From the NCBI GenBank assembly GCA_009919365.1, contig RGBZ01000032.1:1-8789 (forward strand): a stretch of DNA of 8,789 nt, in the 5' to 3' direction. Below, one piece after another: positions 1-8,674 of the stretch. The notes beneath the pieces are model-generated. The model saw only the letters and a list, made by a program, of their open reading frames with translations, did no database searches and was not told the DNA's origin. The DNA comes from a bacterium (GTDB taxonomy: Bacteria; Chloroflexota; Limnocylindria; Limnocylindrales; Limnocylindraceae). Made by a program: the position numbers and the translations under genes. The number at the start of each line of letters is the position of its first letter. Position 1 is the first letter of the stretch.

Positions 1-24
1 CCGTCCAGAGAGCGGAGGACGGCG

Positions 25-1062
25 ATGAGGGCAGATTCGATCGACGTCTACACGGGGAACGCGAACCCCGAGCTTGCGGCAAAGATCGCACGCTACCTTG
101 GGCGCGATCTTGGCAAGGCTGAGGTCTTCGCCTTCGCCAACGAGAACATCTTCGTCAAGATTCTTGACAATGCCCGCGAGAAGGATGTCTTCATCGTGCA
201 ACCAACCTCGCGCCCTGTGAGCACCTCCATCATGGAACTCCTGATCATGATTGACGCATTCAAGCGCGCTTCGGCCGGCCGCATCACCGCCGTCATTCCG
301 TACTACGGCTACGGCCGCTCCGACAAGAAGGATCAGCCGCGCGTGCCGATCACGGCGCGCCTTGTCGCCGACATGCTGCAGGTTGCTGGTGCAAATCGCA
401 TCCTCACCCTCGACCTCCACCAGGGTCAGCTGCAGGGATTCTTCAATGTTCCTGTCGACGAACTCACCGCCGTGCATCTGCTCTCCAACTACATGCGCCA
501 GCGTGGCACCGAGAACCTTGTCGTTGTCACAGACCTTGGCTTCGCCAAGCGAGCGCGCACCTTTGCCGAACTACTCGATGTGCCGCTCGCTATCGTTGAG
601 AAGCGGCGTGAAGGAAACGACGATCATGCTGAGGTGCTGAACGTCATCGGCGACGTGAAGGGGAAACGTGTCGTTATCGTTGATGATGAGATTGACACGG
701 CCGGCACACTCACGGAGACGGTTCGCGCGGTAGAGAAGGCTGGCGCGATAGAGGTCACGGCTTGTGCAACGCATGGCGTCTTCTCTGAGCCAGCGATTGA
801 GCGCATTGAAAAGTGCAACGTTCTTGAGGTGGTGGTCACCGACTCCATTCCCATGCCAGTCGGCGCCAAGAGCACAAAGATCAAGCGCCTCTCCTCGGCA
901 CCACTCTTCGGCGAAGCGATCCGACGCATTCATCTCGGCGAATCGGTCGGCGCTCTCTTCGGCAAAGAATCGGCAACCGCTGAGGAGATGCTCTTCTGGG
1001 ACGAACACCAGACTGGGCCAGTCTCTACCGCTCCATCAAGCGAGAAGCGAACACGACGATGA
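25..1062 (+). CDS. prs: Ribose-phosphate pyrophosphokinase (PRPP synthetase)
   Basis: Makes 5-phosphoribosyl-1-pyrophosphate from ribose 5-phosphate and ATP in the cytoplasm, feeding purine, pyrimidine, NAD, His and Trp synthesis. The 345-residue protein opens with the family's IDVYTGNANPELA block. The N-terminal half has IPYYGYGRSDKK, VPITARLVADML and the PRPP-synthetase signature DLHQGQLQGFFNVP (from D130). The C-terminal half has the catalytic flexible-loop residues KRR (193-195) and the PRPP-binding loop DDEIDTAGT (220-228). All key residues expected of class I enzymes are present. The start is supported by GGAGG at 14-18, 6 nt before the ATG. Length is slightly above the usual 310-320 because a polar tail of about 35 residues follows the normal end near GALFG. 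The stop overlaps the start of the next small gene (ATGA at 1059-1062), implying translational coupling. Only 24 nt of upstream DNA is visible, so no promoter can be judged. Family assignment is very secure. Confidence 0.97.
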   Translation: MRADSIDVYTGNANPELAAKIARYLGRDLGKAEVFAFANENIFVKILDNAREKDVFIVQPTSRPVSTSIMELLIMIDAFKRASAGRITAVIPYYGYGRSDKKDQPRVPITARLVADMLQVAGANRILTLDLHQGQLQGFFNVPVDELTAVHLLSNYMRQRGTENLVVVTDLGFAKRARTFAELLDVPLAIVEKRREGNDDHAEVLNVIGDVKGKRVVIVDDEIDTAGTLTETVRAVEKAGAIEVTACATHGVFSEPAIERIEKCNVLEVVVTDSIPMPVGAKSTKIKRLSSAPLFGEAIRRIHLGESVGALFGKESATAEEMLFWDEHQTGPVSTAPSSEKRTRR

Positions 1063-1292
1063 CGCTGAAGCTGCATCGCCCCGACGAGCGCGGCGCAATC
1101 GTTGCGCACACACCAGAGAAGAGCGCGGACTGGCGCACATCGCTGCGTAGCCCACGCTGGAACGCCGCGCCGATGAAGAATCCTGAGATGAATCCGACCA
1201 GCAGGCCGGTAAGTGCCCTTTTCTGGGTTGTGCTCGCCGTGCTTACCTTCGGCATCCTGGTGATCGGGTACTCCGCCGGGTTCTGGCGCTAG
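1059..1292 (+). CDS. Small single-pass membrane protein of unknown function
   Basis: I do not recognise the family. The 77-residue protein has a hydrophilic, Arg-rich N-terminal part of about 50 residues (SLRSPRWNAAPMKNPEMNPT) followed by one hydrophobic helix at about 53-75 (ALFWVVLAVLTFGILVIGY), ending GFWR. The positive-inside rule predicts the N-terminus in the cytoplasm. Its ATG overlaps the prs stop codon (ATGA), and its stop lies 13 nt before secA, so it sits inside the transcription unit with no spare DNA. This is the main reason to believe it is real. A shorter form from ATG 1174 or 1189 would keep the helix. The position just before secA invites a link with the membrane or Sec export, but that is inference. 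Frames on the opposite strand also stay open here; they are less convincing because they lack this operon fit and show no membrane-helix pattern. Confidence 0.6.
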   Translation: MTLKLHRPDERGAIVAHTPEKSADWRTSLRSPRWNAAPMKNPEMNPTSRPVSALFWVVLAVLTFGILVIGYSAGFWR

Positions 1293-1530
1293 GCCTCCGC
1301 CAGCGATGGTTTTCGGCTTTCTCTCAAGACTCGTAGATTCAAACGACCGCGAGCTCGGTCGCCTTAGGCCGATCCTTGACGCCGTCAACGCGCGCGCCAA
1401 CGAGATGGAGGCGGCAACCGACAACGAGATTCGTGCACGCATTGATGCGATCTCTGCCGTACTGCGCACGCTCGAAGGAGAGGCGCTGAAGACGGCGCTC
1501 GACAGCGAGCTGCCAGAGATCCTTGCCGCC

Positions 1531-1550
1531 GCTCGTGAAGCGCACGCTGG
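1531..1550 (+). other. secA: Deletion/frameshift junction in secA
   Basis: Left of about 1540 the SecA reading frame is GCT CGT GAA G (A-R-E-A, N-terminal helix). Right of about 1541 it is C GCA CGC TGG ATG (the end of the family's RRDARWMGPIF). The frames differ such that the lost piece must be 3n+1 bases long. By comparison with E. coli SecA it should be roughly 70 codons. The joined ends share short similarity (CGTGAAGC on the left; an R-D-A codon run is expected on the right), as seen in microhomology deletions or k-mer-collapse assembly errors. Confidence 0.75.
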
Positions 1551-3818
<2,268 letters not shown>

Positions 3819-3872
3819 CGTGAGCAACGAGTCCCCCGTAGGTGCCGCGGTTCGGCTGGGTGAGGGTGCAGG

Positions 3873-5004
3873 GTGAGCGTCGACGCCACCTCCCTGCGGG
3901 ACCTCCTCGGTCGCATCGAGGCGACCTCGGGGCGTCTTTGACCCTGTAGCGAAGTCGGCTCGGCTTGCCGAGATCGAGGCGGCAATGCTCGCCCCTGGCT
4001 TCTGGGATGACCAGCGGGTCGCCCGAAGGCTCGCGCGTGAGGCGGAGGGGCTGCGCGAAGAGCTCACCCTCTGGAAGGACCTAACGGCCGCCGCCCGCGA
4101 CCTTGGTGAACTCTTTGAGCTGGCCGAATCGGAAGGTGACCAGGGGCTGCAGGACGAGGTCGCAGCGAAGGCGGCACTTCTGGAGGGTGACTTCGAGAAG
4201 GCGCGCACCTCACTCCTCTTCAGTGGCGAGTACGCCGACGCCGACGCCATCGTCACTATTCAGGCGGGCGCCGGCGGGACCGAAGCGTGTGACTGGACCG
4301 CCATTCTGTTGCGCGCCTACATGCGCTGGGCTGAACGACACAGCTTCGCGTCAGAGATCGTGGACTCTACCGAAGGTGAGGGTGCCGGGTATCGCAGCGT
4401 TGTGTTGGAGATCCGAGGCCGCAATGCCTTCGGTTGGCTACGCGCCGAGCGCGGTGTGCATAGACTGGTACGCATCTCGCCATTTGACGGGCAGAAGCGA
4501 CGACAGACCACCTTTGCCATGTTTGAAGTGATTCCAGAGGTTGAAGATGACGCCGAGGTAACGCTCAACTGGGATGAGATTCGCGTCGACACCTATCGCT
4601 CAAGTGGCGCCGGTGGCCAGCATGTGAACAAGACGGAATCAGCAGTGCGCCTCACCCACCTTCCGACAAACTCTGTGGTCTCCAGCCAGAACCAGCGCTC
4701 ACAGATGCAGAACCGTGAGACAGCCGAACGCATGTTGCGTGGCAAGCTGATTGAACTGAAGATTCGTGCGCGCGAAGATGAGCTTGCCCGCGTACGCGGC
4801 GAAACGATCTCCGCCGGCTGGGGGAACCAGATCCGAAGCTACGTCTTGCATCCGTACCAGATGGTGAAAGACCACCGCACCGGCCATCAAACCTCGGACA
4901 CGGTTGGCGTGCTGGATGGAGATTTTGATGCCTTCATTCTTGCCGAACTTGAACGCGTCTCGACCGGGGCCCCGCTTGCTGGTGGCACCGTGGATGAGGA
5001 GTAG
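3873..5004 (+). CDS. prfB: Peptide chain release factor 2 (RF2), programmed +1 frameshift
   Basis: Recognises UGA and UAA and triggers peptide release on the ribosome. The gene is read in two frames. GTG 3873 to CTT 3936-3938 gives 22 codons (starting MSVDATSLRDLLGRIEAT). The ribosome then skips T3939 of the in-frame TGA and continues GAC CCT GTA to TAG 5002-5004. This gives 376 residues, close to the 365 of E. coli. Domains: N-terminal helical domain 1, the anticodon-mimic tripeptide S202-P203-F204 typical of RF2 (RF1 has PxT), and the catalytic loop G247-G248-Q249 within SSGAGGQHVNKTESAVRLTH. SPF-to-GGQ spacing of 45 matches E. coli. Start evidence: GAGGGT at 3863-3868 lies 4 nt before GTG, and the preserved 0-frame N-terminus ends exactly at the shift site. 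High RF2 favours termination at the early TGA, giving autoregulation. A naive ORF from ATG 3985 would miss the first 37 residues. Confidence 0.95.
3929..3942 (+). promoter_or_regulatory. prfB: RF2 programmed +1 frameshift site
   Basis: The classical elements are present: a G-run GGGG (3929-3932) acting as internal Shine-Dalgarno, one codon CGT, then CTT (3936-3938) and the in-frame stop TGA followed by C. The spacing from G-run to slip codon is the same 3 nt as in E. coli (AGGGGG-TAT-CTT-TGA-C). Slippage of tRNA-Leu from CTT to TTT lets GAC be read next. The SD element here (CGGGG) is weaker than the usual AGGGGG. The stop TGA is the codon read by RF2, so the switch senses RF2 level. Confidence 0.92.
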
Positions 5005-5013
5005 GATCAGTCT

Positions 5014-5739
5014 ATGAGTGATGTGGCAGAACTTGGCGCACCAGGAGGCGCTGTCGTTGAGCTGCAAGGAATATCTGTGACCTATCCGAGTGGGCACATT
5101 GCCCTCGGCGATGTCAGCCTCACGATTCAGCGTGGAGAGTTCGCCTTCCTGGTTGGGCCATCGGGGGCGGGTAAGTCCACACTGATTGGGCTCCTCGTTC
5201 GTGATGTGCTGCCGACCGCTGGCGAGGTACATGTTGCTGGTTTCCCAGTGCATCGCCTTTCGGGTGGCGAGGTGCCGAAACTCCGTCGTCGAATCGGTGT
5301 TGTGTTTCAGGACTTTCGACTCTTACCGCGCCGCACCGTACGCGAGAACGTCGCCTTTGCCCTTGAGGTCACCGGGGCGGATCCCGAGCGCGTTACAACA
5401 GCTACCGAACGCGCGCTGCGCATCGTAGGCCTAGCACGTCTTGCCGATCGTTACCCGTCTGAGCTCTCTGGTGGGGAACAGCAGCGCACCGCAATTGCGC
5501 GAGCAATTGTTGGTGATCCAGAACTACTGATCGCTGACGAGCCGACGGGCAATCTTGACCCACTCATCAGCTGGGAGATCATGGAGCTCCTGATGGACAT
5601 CAATCGCCTCGGCGTCACGGTGTTGGTCGCAACGCACGACTCAGACATCGTGACCACGCTGCGCCGTCGCGTCATCGGCCTCGAGGGTGGTCGGCTCATT
5701 CGTGACGAAGCGAACGCAACCTATCACCGGGTCGGCTGA
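5014..5739 (+). CDS. ftsE: Cell division ATP-binding protein FtsE
   Basis: ATPase subunit of the FtsEX complex, which couples ATP hydrolysis at the division ring to activation of extracytoplasmic cell-wall hydrolases. The 241-residue protein has all ABC motifs: A-loop Tyr24 (VTYPSG), Walker A GPSGAGKST (48-56), Q-loop Q99 in VVFQDFRLLP, signature LSGGEQQR (151-158), Walker B LLIADEPT (D175, E176), D-loop GNLDP and H-loop His208 in ATHD. The FDRLL-like 'DFRLL' after the Q-loop glutamine is typical of FtsE. The ATG follows the prfB stop by 9 nt with AGGA (5003-5006) inside the prfB end, indicating coupling. About 14 residues precede the usual FtsE start (VVELQGISVTY), so ATG 5014 adds a short leader, but no better start is visible. 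It pairs with ftsX directly downstream. Confidence 0.95.
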   Translation: MSDVAELGAPGGAVVELQGISVTYPSGHIALGDVSLTIQRGEFAFLVGPSGAGKSTLIGLLVRDVLPTAGEVHVAGFPVHRLSGGEVPKLRRRIGVVFQDFRLLPRRTVRENVAFALEVTGADPERVTTATERALRIVGLARLADRYPSELSGGEQQRTAIARAIVGDPELLIADEPTGNLDPLISWEIMELLMDINRLGVTVLVATHDSDIVTTLRRRVIGLEGGRLIRDEANATYHRVG

Positions 5740-6662
5740 TGAGCGTGCAGCGAGAGAGCCAATCAAATCGTCGCCGCTTGATTCAGCTAAGTATCACCGC
5801 GGCAGCAAACGGCCTCTCCAGAAATCGCCTCGCCACGATCGCCGCGACCACAACGATGACGCTGATGTTGATGGTTCTCGCCTCCGTACTCGTTATCCGC
5901 GCTGGCCTTGATGCCGCACTCTCGTATGCCGATTCGAAGGTAGAGGTCATTGCCTATCTCAAGAGCTCCGTCACCGACGGTGAGGCGCGCTCCATTCAGG
6001 TACAGATTGAGGGGATTGAAGGGGTGAGGGGGGCAACGTACGTGAGTGCAGACGATGCCCTTGCCGCCTTCAAGGTGCGCCTGAAAGAGCGTGGTGAACC
6101 GGACCTGACTGGAAACCTCGGCGTGAACCCGCTCCCCGCCAGCTACGAGATCGCCCTCGACAACCCAGCAGACACGGGACGGGTTGCTGACGGTCTCGCG
6201 GCGATTCCAGACGCAGCCTCAATCAGCCGCGTCATTGATGGACGTGCGCTCGCGGAGAGTCTCGTTGCCATCACCGGAGCTCTCCGCATCGTCGGCTTAA
6301 TCCTCGTGATCGGCTTCTCACTCGCTGTGCTCGCGGTGGTGGTTAACGCCATCCGCCTGGCCATCTTGGCTCGCAGCGATGAGATCGCCATCATGCGCAT
6401 TGTTGGCGCGAGCGCCACCTGGGTGCGTCTGCCGTTCATTATTGAGGGCCTCGCGATCGGCGCTGCTGGGGCGTTAATCACGCTCTTTGTCTTCGGCATC
6501 TTGAGTGCCAGCATCGGTGCAGTCATGCTCAACCTCTTCCGTGTCCTTCCAGTCCAAACATCGGCAATCCTTGCGGGACAGGTCTCGCTCTCCGTGGTCG
6601 CCGCCGGCCTCGGCCTCGGGGCGCTCGGCGCGCTACTCTCTCTGCGAGGGCGGCTGAACTAG
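5739..6662 (+). CDS. ftsX: Cell division protein FtsX
   Basis: Membrane subunit of FtsEX, transmitting FtsE ATPase action across the membrane to peptidoglycan hydrolases or their regulators. At 307 residues it fits the short FtsX type without a long N-terminal extension. Visible layout: cytoplasmic Arg-rich N-terminus (NRRRL), helix TM1 about 31-53, an extracellular loop of about 125 residues (VEVIAYLKSSVTDGEARS, YVSADDALAAFK, and the typical LPASYEIAL), then TM2 about 184-205, TM3 about 231-257 and TM4 about 279-302. The cytoplasmic segment between TM2 and TM3 contains AILARSDEIAIMRIVGAS, the coupling-helix signature that docks on the ATPase. Its ATG overlaps the ftsE stop by one base (TGATG, 5737-5741), giving tight 1:1 translational coupling. 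A short gap before ctpA, often next to ftsEX in Gram-positive-type clusters, supports the call. Confidence 0.95.
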   Translation: MSVQRESQSNRRRLIQLSITAAANGLSRNRLATIAATTTMTLMLMVLASVLVIRAGLDAALSYADSKVEVIAYLKSSVTDGEARSIQVQIEGIEGVRGATYVSADDALAAFKVRLKERGEPDLTGNLGVNPLPASYEIALDNPADTGRVADGLAAIPDAASISRVIDGRALAESLVAITGALRIVGLILVIGFSLAVLAVVVNAIRLAILARSDEIAIMRIVGASATWVRLPFIIEGLAIGAAGALITLFVFGILSASIGAVMLNLFRVLPVQTSAILAGQVSLSVVAAGLGLGALGALLSLRGRLN

Positions 6663-6690
6663 TCGCCTCGCACAGCGAAGGAGCGTCACC

Positions 6691-7950
6691 ATGAGCCTGA
6701 CACCGACTGGAACTCCACTCTTCACGCGGGCCGGTCGCCTTCTTCTTGCCGTCATCATTGCCGTCGCCGCCTATAACGCTGGGCTGCGCTCAAGCAGCAC
6801 TACTGCACCAACGAACGGCACCCTCGACCTTGCGCGCTTCAACGAGGTGCTCACCCTTATTCAAGAGCAGCACGTTGGGCCGAAGACGGATGAAGATCTC
6901 ATCAACGGCGCGATCAAGGGGCTCGTCAACTCGCTTGATGATCCGTATTCCCAGTACCTCACCGCTGAAGAGATGGCCGCCATGAAGGAGGGGCTCTCGG
7001 GGAGCTTCACTGGCATTGGCGCCGTGATTGACCTACGCACTTCGGCAGGAGAGCTTTGCACGGCGATTAGCAGTGACTGCCTCCTCACTGTCGCAAACAC
7101 CATTGAAGGCGCGCCTGCTCGTGCAGCTGGCATCCTTGGTGGCGACGAGTTTCTCGCCGTTGATGGCGACCCGCTCACGGGACTCTCCGTAGATCAGGCG
7201 GTGCTCAAAGTGCGCGGTGCAGAGGGAACAACTGTCGTCATCACCGTTCGCACAGGGGCCACAGAGCCGCGTGACGTATCGATTGTTCGTGCCAAAATTG
7301 AGCTTCCAGCAGTGGCGACGAAGCAGCTCCAAACTACTGCGGGGGACCGCGTCGACTACATCGCACTCAACGAGTTCACCGACATTGCCGCCGCTCAGTT
7401 CCGTGAAGCCCTGCAGAAGATCATTGATGCTGGTGGCGACAAGATCGTTCTCGATCTTCGTGATGATCCGGGCGGATATCTCTCCACCGCGCTCTCAATC
7501 GCCAGTGAGTTCATTGCCGACGGCGTTGTTTACATCGAAGAGGACAGCAAGGGCGAGCGGAAGAGCACCTCGGCGCAGGGTGGTGGTATCGCTACCGACG
7601 CCTCGATTCAGCTCGTGGTGTTGATCAACAAGGGGAGTGCCTCGGCTAGCGAGATCCTCGCTGGCGCGCTGCAAGATCGTGGCCGGGCGATCCTAATCGG
7701 CGAGAAGAGCTTTGGTAAGGGGGTCGTGCAGACCTTCATCGACCTGAGTGATGGGTCGGGCCTCAAGCTGACGATTGCGAAGTGGTTGACGCCGAACGGT
7801 CAGTGGATCCACAAGGTCGGCCTGACGCCAGACATCGCCGTTGCCTCAGCCCCTGAGGGCTCGGAGGCTTCGCCGCAGACGAAAGGAGGTGGTGTGCAGT
7901 GTCTAATGACAGTTGTACCGCCGCCTCTCACGAGGTCAACGCCTAGTTGA
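6691..7950 (+). CDS. ctpA: Carboxy-terminal processing protease, S41 family (PDZ)
   Basis: Extracytoplasmic serine protease of the CtpA/CtpB/Prc family that trims or degrades proteins from their C-termini. The 419-residue protein has an N-terminal uncleaved anchor or signal helix at about 15-31 (RLLLAVIIAVAAYNAGL), a helical cap with LVNSLDDPYSQYL, a PDZ domain at about 105-200 (GSFTGIGA to VITVR), and the protease core. Catalytic residues visible by family spacing are S318 in NKGSASASEI, K343 in GEKSFGKGVVQ and Q347; the Ser-Lys distance of 25 equals that of B. subtilis CtpB and E. coli Prc. Start: GAAGGAG at 6677-6683, 7 nt before ATG. Oddities: a roughly 10-residue insert with Cys123 and Cys130 in the PDZ domain, and a C-terminal tail (SPQTKGGGVQCLMT onward) that lacks the common DPQLD-type helix and overlaps another small ORF. 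In related clusters ctpA follows ftsEX. Substrates unknown. Confidence 0.93.
   Translation: MSLTPTGTPLFTRAGRLLLAVIIAVAAYNAGLRSSSTTAPTNGTLDLARFNEVLTLIQEQHVGPKTDEDLINGAIKGLVNSLDDPYSQYLTAEEMAAMKEGLSGSFTGIGAVIDLRTSAGELCTAISSDCLLTVANTIEGAPARAAGILGGDEFLAVDGDPLTGLSVDQAVLKVRGAEGTTVVITVRTGATEPRDVSIVRAKIELPAVATKQLQTTAGDRVDYIALNEFTDIAAAQFREALQKIIDAGGDKIVLDLRDDPGGYLSTALSIASEFIADGVVYIEEDSKGERKSTSAQGGGIATDASIQLVVLINKGSASASEILAGALQDRGRAILIGEKSFGKGVVQTFIDLSDGSGLKLTIAKWLTPNGQWIHKVGLTPDIAVASAPEGSEASPQTKGGGVQCLMTVVPPPLTRSTPS
7899..7946 (+). CDS. Possible 15-codon ORF with strong ribosome binding site
   Basis: A near-perfect anti-SD complement AAAGGAGGT (7882-7890) inside the ctpA 3' end lies 8 nt before GTG 7899, which opens a 15-codon frame (MSNDSCTAASHEVNA) ending TAG 7944-7946, just before the ctpA stop and about 30 nt before the terminator hairpin. 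The peptide has no recognisable domain or membrane helix and no run of one amino acid as in attenuator leaders. It could be a micro-protein, a remnant of a lost downstream gene, or chance. The RBS quality and spacing are the only positive evidence. Confidence 0.25.
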   Translation: MSNDSCTAASHEVNA

Positions 7951-7975
7951 CCCGCGAGAGCGGTAATAACTGAGC

Positions 7976-8003
7976 AGAGCCCTGGCCTTCGGGCCGGGGC
8001 TCT
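7976..8003 (+). terminator. Stem-loop terminator after ctpA
   Basis: A 12-bp stem (AGAGCCCTGGCC / GGCCGGGGCTCT, one U-G pair) closed by a UUCG tetraloop at 7988-7991. This is an exceptionally stable hairpin 25 nt after the ctpA stop. The sequence after it (CTCGTCTCCC) is pyrimidine-rich but has no true U-run, so termination may be of the GC-rich, U-poor kind, may need Rho, or the hairpin may mainly protect the 3' end. It separates the prs-to-ctpA unit from smpB. Confidence 0.8.
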
Positions 8004-8054
8004 CTCGTCTCCCCCGCCAGTCTCCCTGCAGCGCACCCGCCCTCGGTTGGCGCG

Positions 8055-8060
8055 TACCCT
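8055..8060 (+). promoter_or_regulatory. Weak candidate -10 box for smpB
   Basis: After the terminator, smpB needs its own start or read-through. TACCCT (8055-8060) fits the TANNNT pattern of GC-rich bacteria and lies about 45 nt before the smpB ribosome binding site. No convincing -35 box is found 17 nt upstream. This is a candidate only. Confidence 0.2.
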
Positions 8061-8106
8061 TACAGAGGCGCGGGGGCCACATCATTGTTCGAGAGGAGGT
8101 AACGCC

Positions 8107-8625
8107 ATGGCTAAGGCACCAGTCAAGACCGCGCCCTCCCCTGCCCCAAAAGCGAAGGCGCCACCCTCTGGGACCACGCTCTCCTCGAACCGCAAGGCCT
8201 CATATGAGTACGAGATTGTCGAGCGCTATGAGGCGGGGATCGTGCTCTCGGGGACTGAGATCAAGTCGATTCGCGCCGGCAAGGCCGATATTGGCGACGC
8301 CTACGTGCGCCTTGAGGCGGGCGAGGGTCGTCTGATCGGCATGCACATTGCCGAGTGGCCCGGTGCCGCCAGCCAGAACCACGAGCCGAAGCGGGTCCGA
8401 CGCCTCTTGCTGCACAAGTCCGAGATCATCGCGATCGGCACTAAGGTCAAGACCAAGGGGCTCACGCTGATCCCACTACGCCTCTACCTTTCGCGCGGGC
8501 GCTGCAAGGTCGAGATTGGCCTCGGACGCGGCAAGAAGGCTTTCGATAAACGCGCTGCGATTGCCGATCGCGAAGGTCGTCGCGAGGCGGAGCGCCAGCT
8601 CAGCGACTGGAAGCGCGGCGAGTAG
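8107..8625 (+). CDS. smpB: SsrA-binding protein SmpB
   Basis: Binds the tRNA-like part of tmRNA and brings it to stalled ribosomes for trans-translation. The 172-residue protein has an Ala/Pro/Lys-rich leader (1-25), then the SmpB beta-barrel core: NRKASYEYEIVERYEAGIVL, the conserved GTEIKSIRAGKADIGDAYV, HEPKRVRRLLLHKSEI, and the KGLTLIPLRLYLSRGRCKVEIGL strand pair, followed by GRGKKAFDKR and a basic C-terminal tail that folds into the mRNA channel. At the position of E. coli His136 (GKKQHDKR) this protein has Phe146, keeping an aromatic residue there. Start: GAGAGGAGGT at 8091-8100 lies 6 nt before ATG 8107; longer in-frame starts such as TTG 8047 lack this support and would extend into non-SmpB sequence. 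ssrA begins 49 nt downstream, a pairing common in Actinobacteria, Firmicutes and Chloroflexota. Confidence 0.96.
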   Translation: MAKAPVKTAPSPAPKAKAPPSGTTLSSNRKASYEYEIVERYEAGIVLSGTEIKSIRAGKADIGDAYVRLEAGEGRLIGMHIAEWPGAASQNHEPKRVRRLLLHKSEIIAIGTKVKTKGLTLIPLRLYLSRGRCKVEIGLGRGKKAFDKRAAIADREGRREAERQLSDWKRGE

Positions 8626-8659
8626 GTTCGTCGCACTAGTAATCGCATTGCACGCGCGG

Positions 8660-8665
8660 TATCAT
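8660..8665 (+). promoter_or_regulatory. Candidate -10 box of ssrA
   Basis: TATCAT matches the TATAAT consensus at 5 of 6 bases and ends 9 nt before the predicted mature 5' end of tmRNA. The best -35-like hexamer, TTGCAC at 8648-8653, is far too close (6 nt), and the region 17 nt upstream (TAGTAA, 8637-8642) is a poor match. Promoter activity in this smpB-ssrA gap is likely; the exact elements are uncertain. Confidence 0.4.
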
Positions 8666-8674
8666 TCCCCCCTT

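Noticed and set aside
571..1008. Long minus-strand frame inside prs
   Set aside because: Entirely antisense to conserved Prs motifs; no independent support.
3985..5004. prfB starting at ATG 3985
   Set aside because: It omits conserved RF2 N-terminal sequence and the frameshift site; GTG 3873 with +1 shift explains all of it.
8047..8106. smpB start at TTG 8047
   Set aside because: The extra 20 residues are not SmpB-like, and the strong ribosome site at 8091-8100 lies within them, correctly spaced for ATG 8107.
8648..8665. TTGCAC plus TATCAT as a full ssrA promoter
   Set aside because: The spacer would be only 6 nt, far below the 16-18 needed; only the -10 box was kept.
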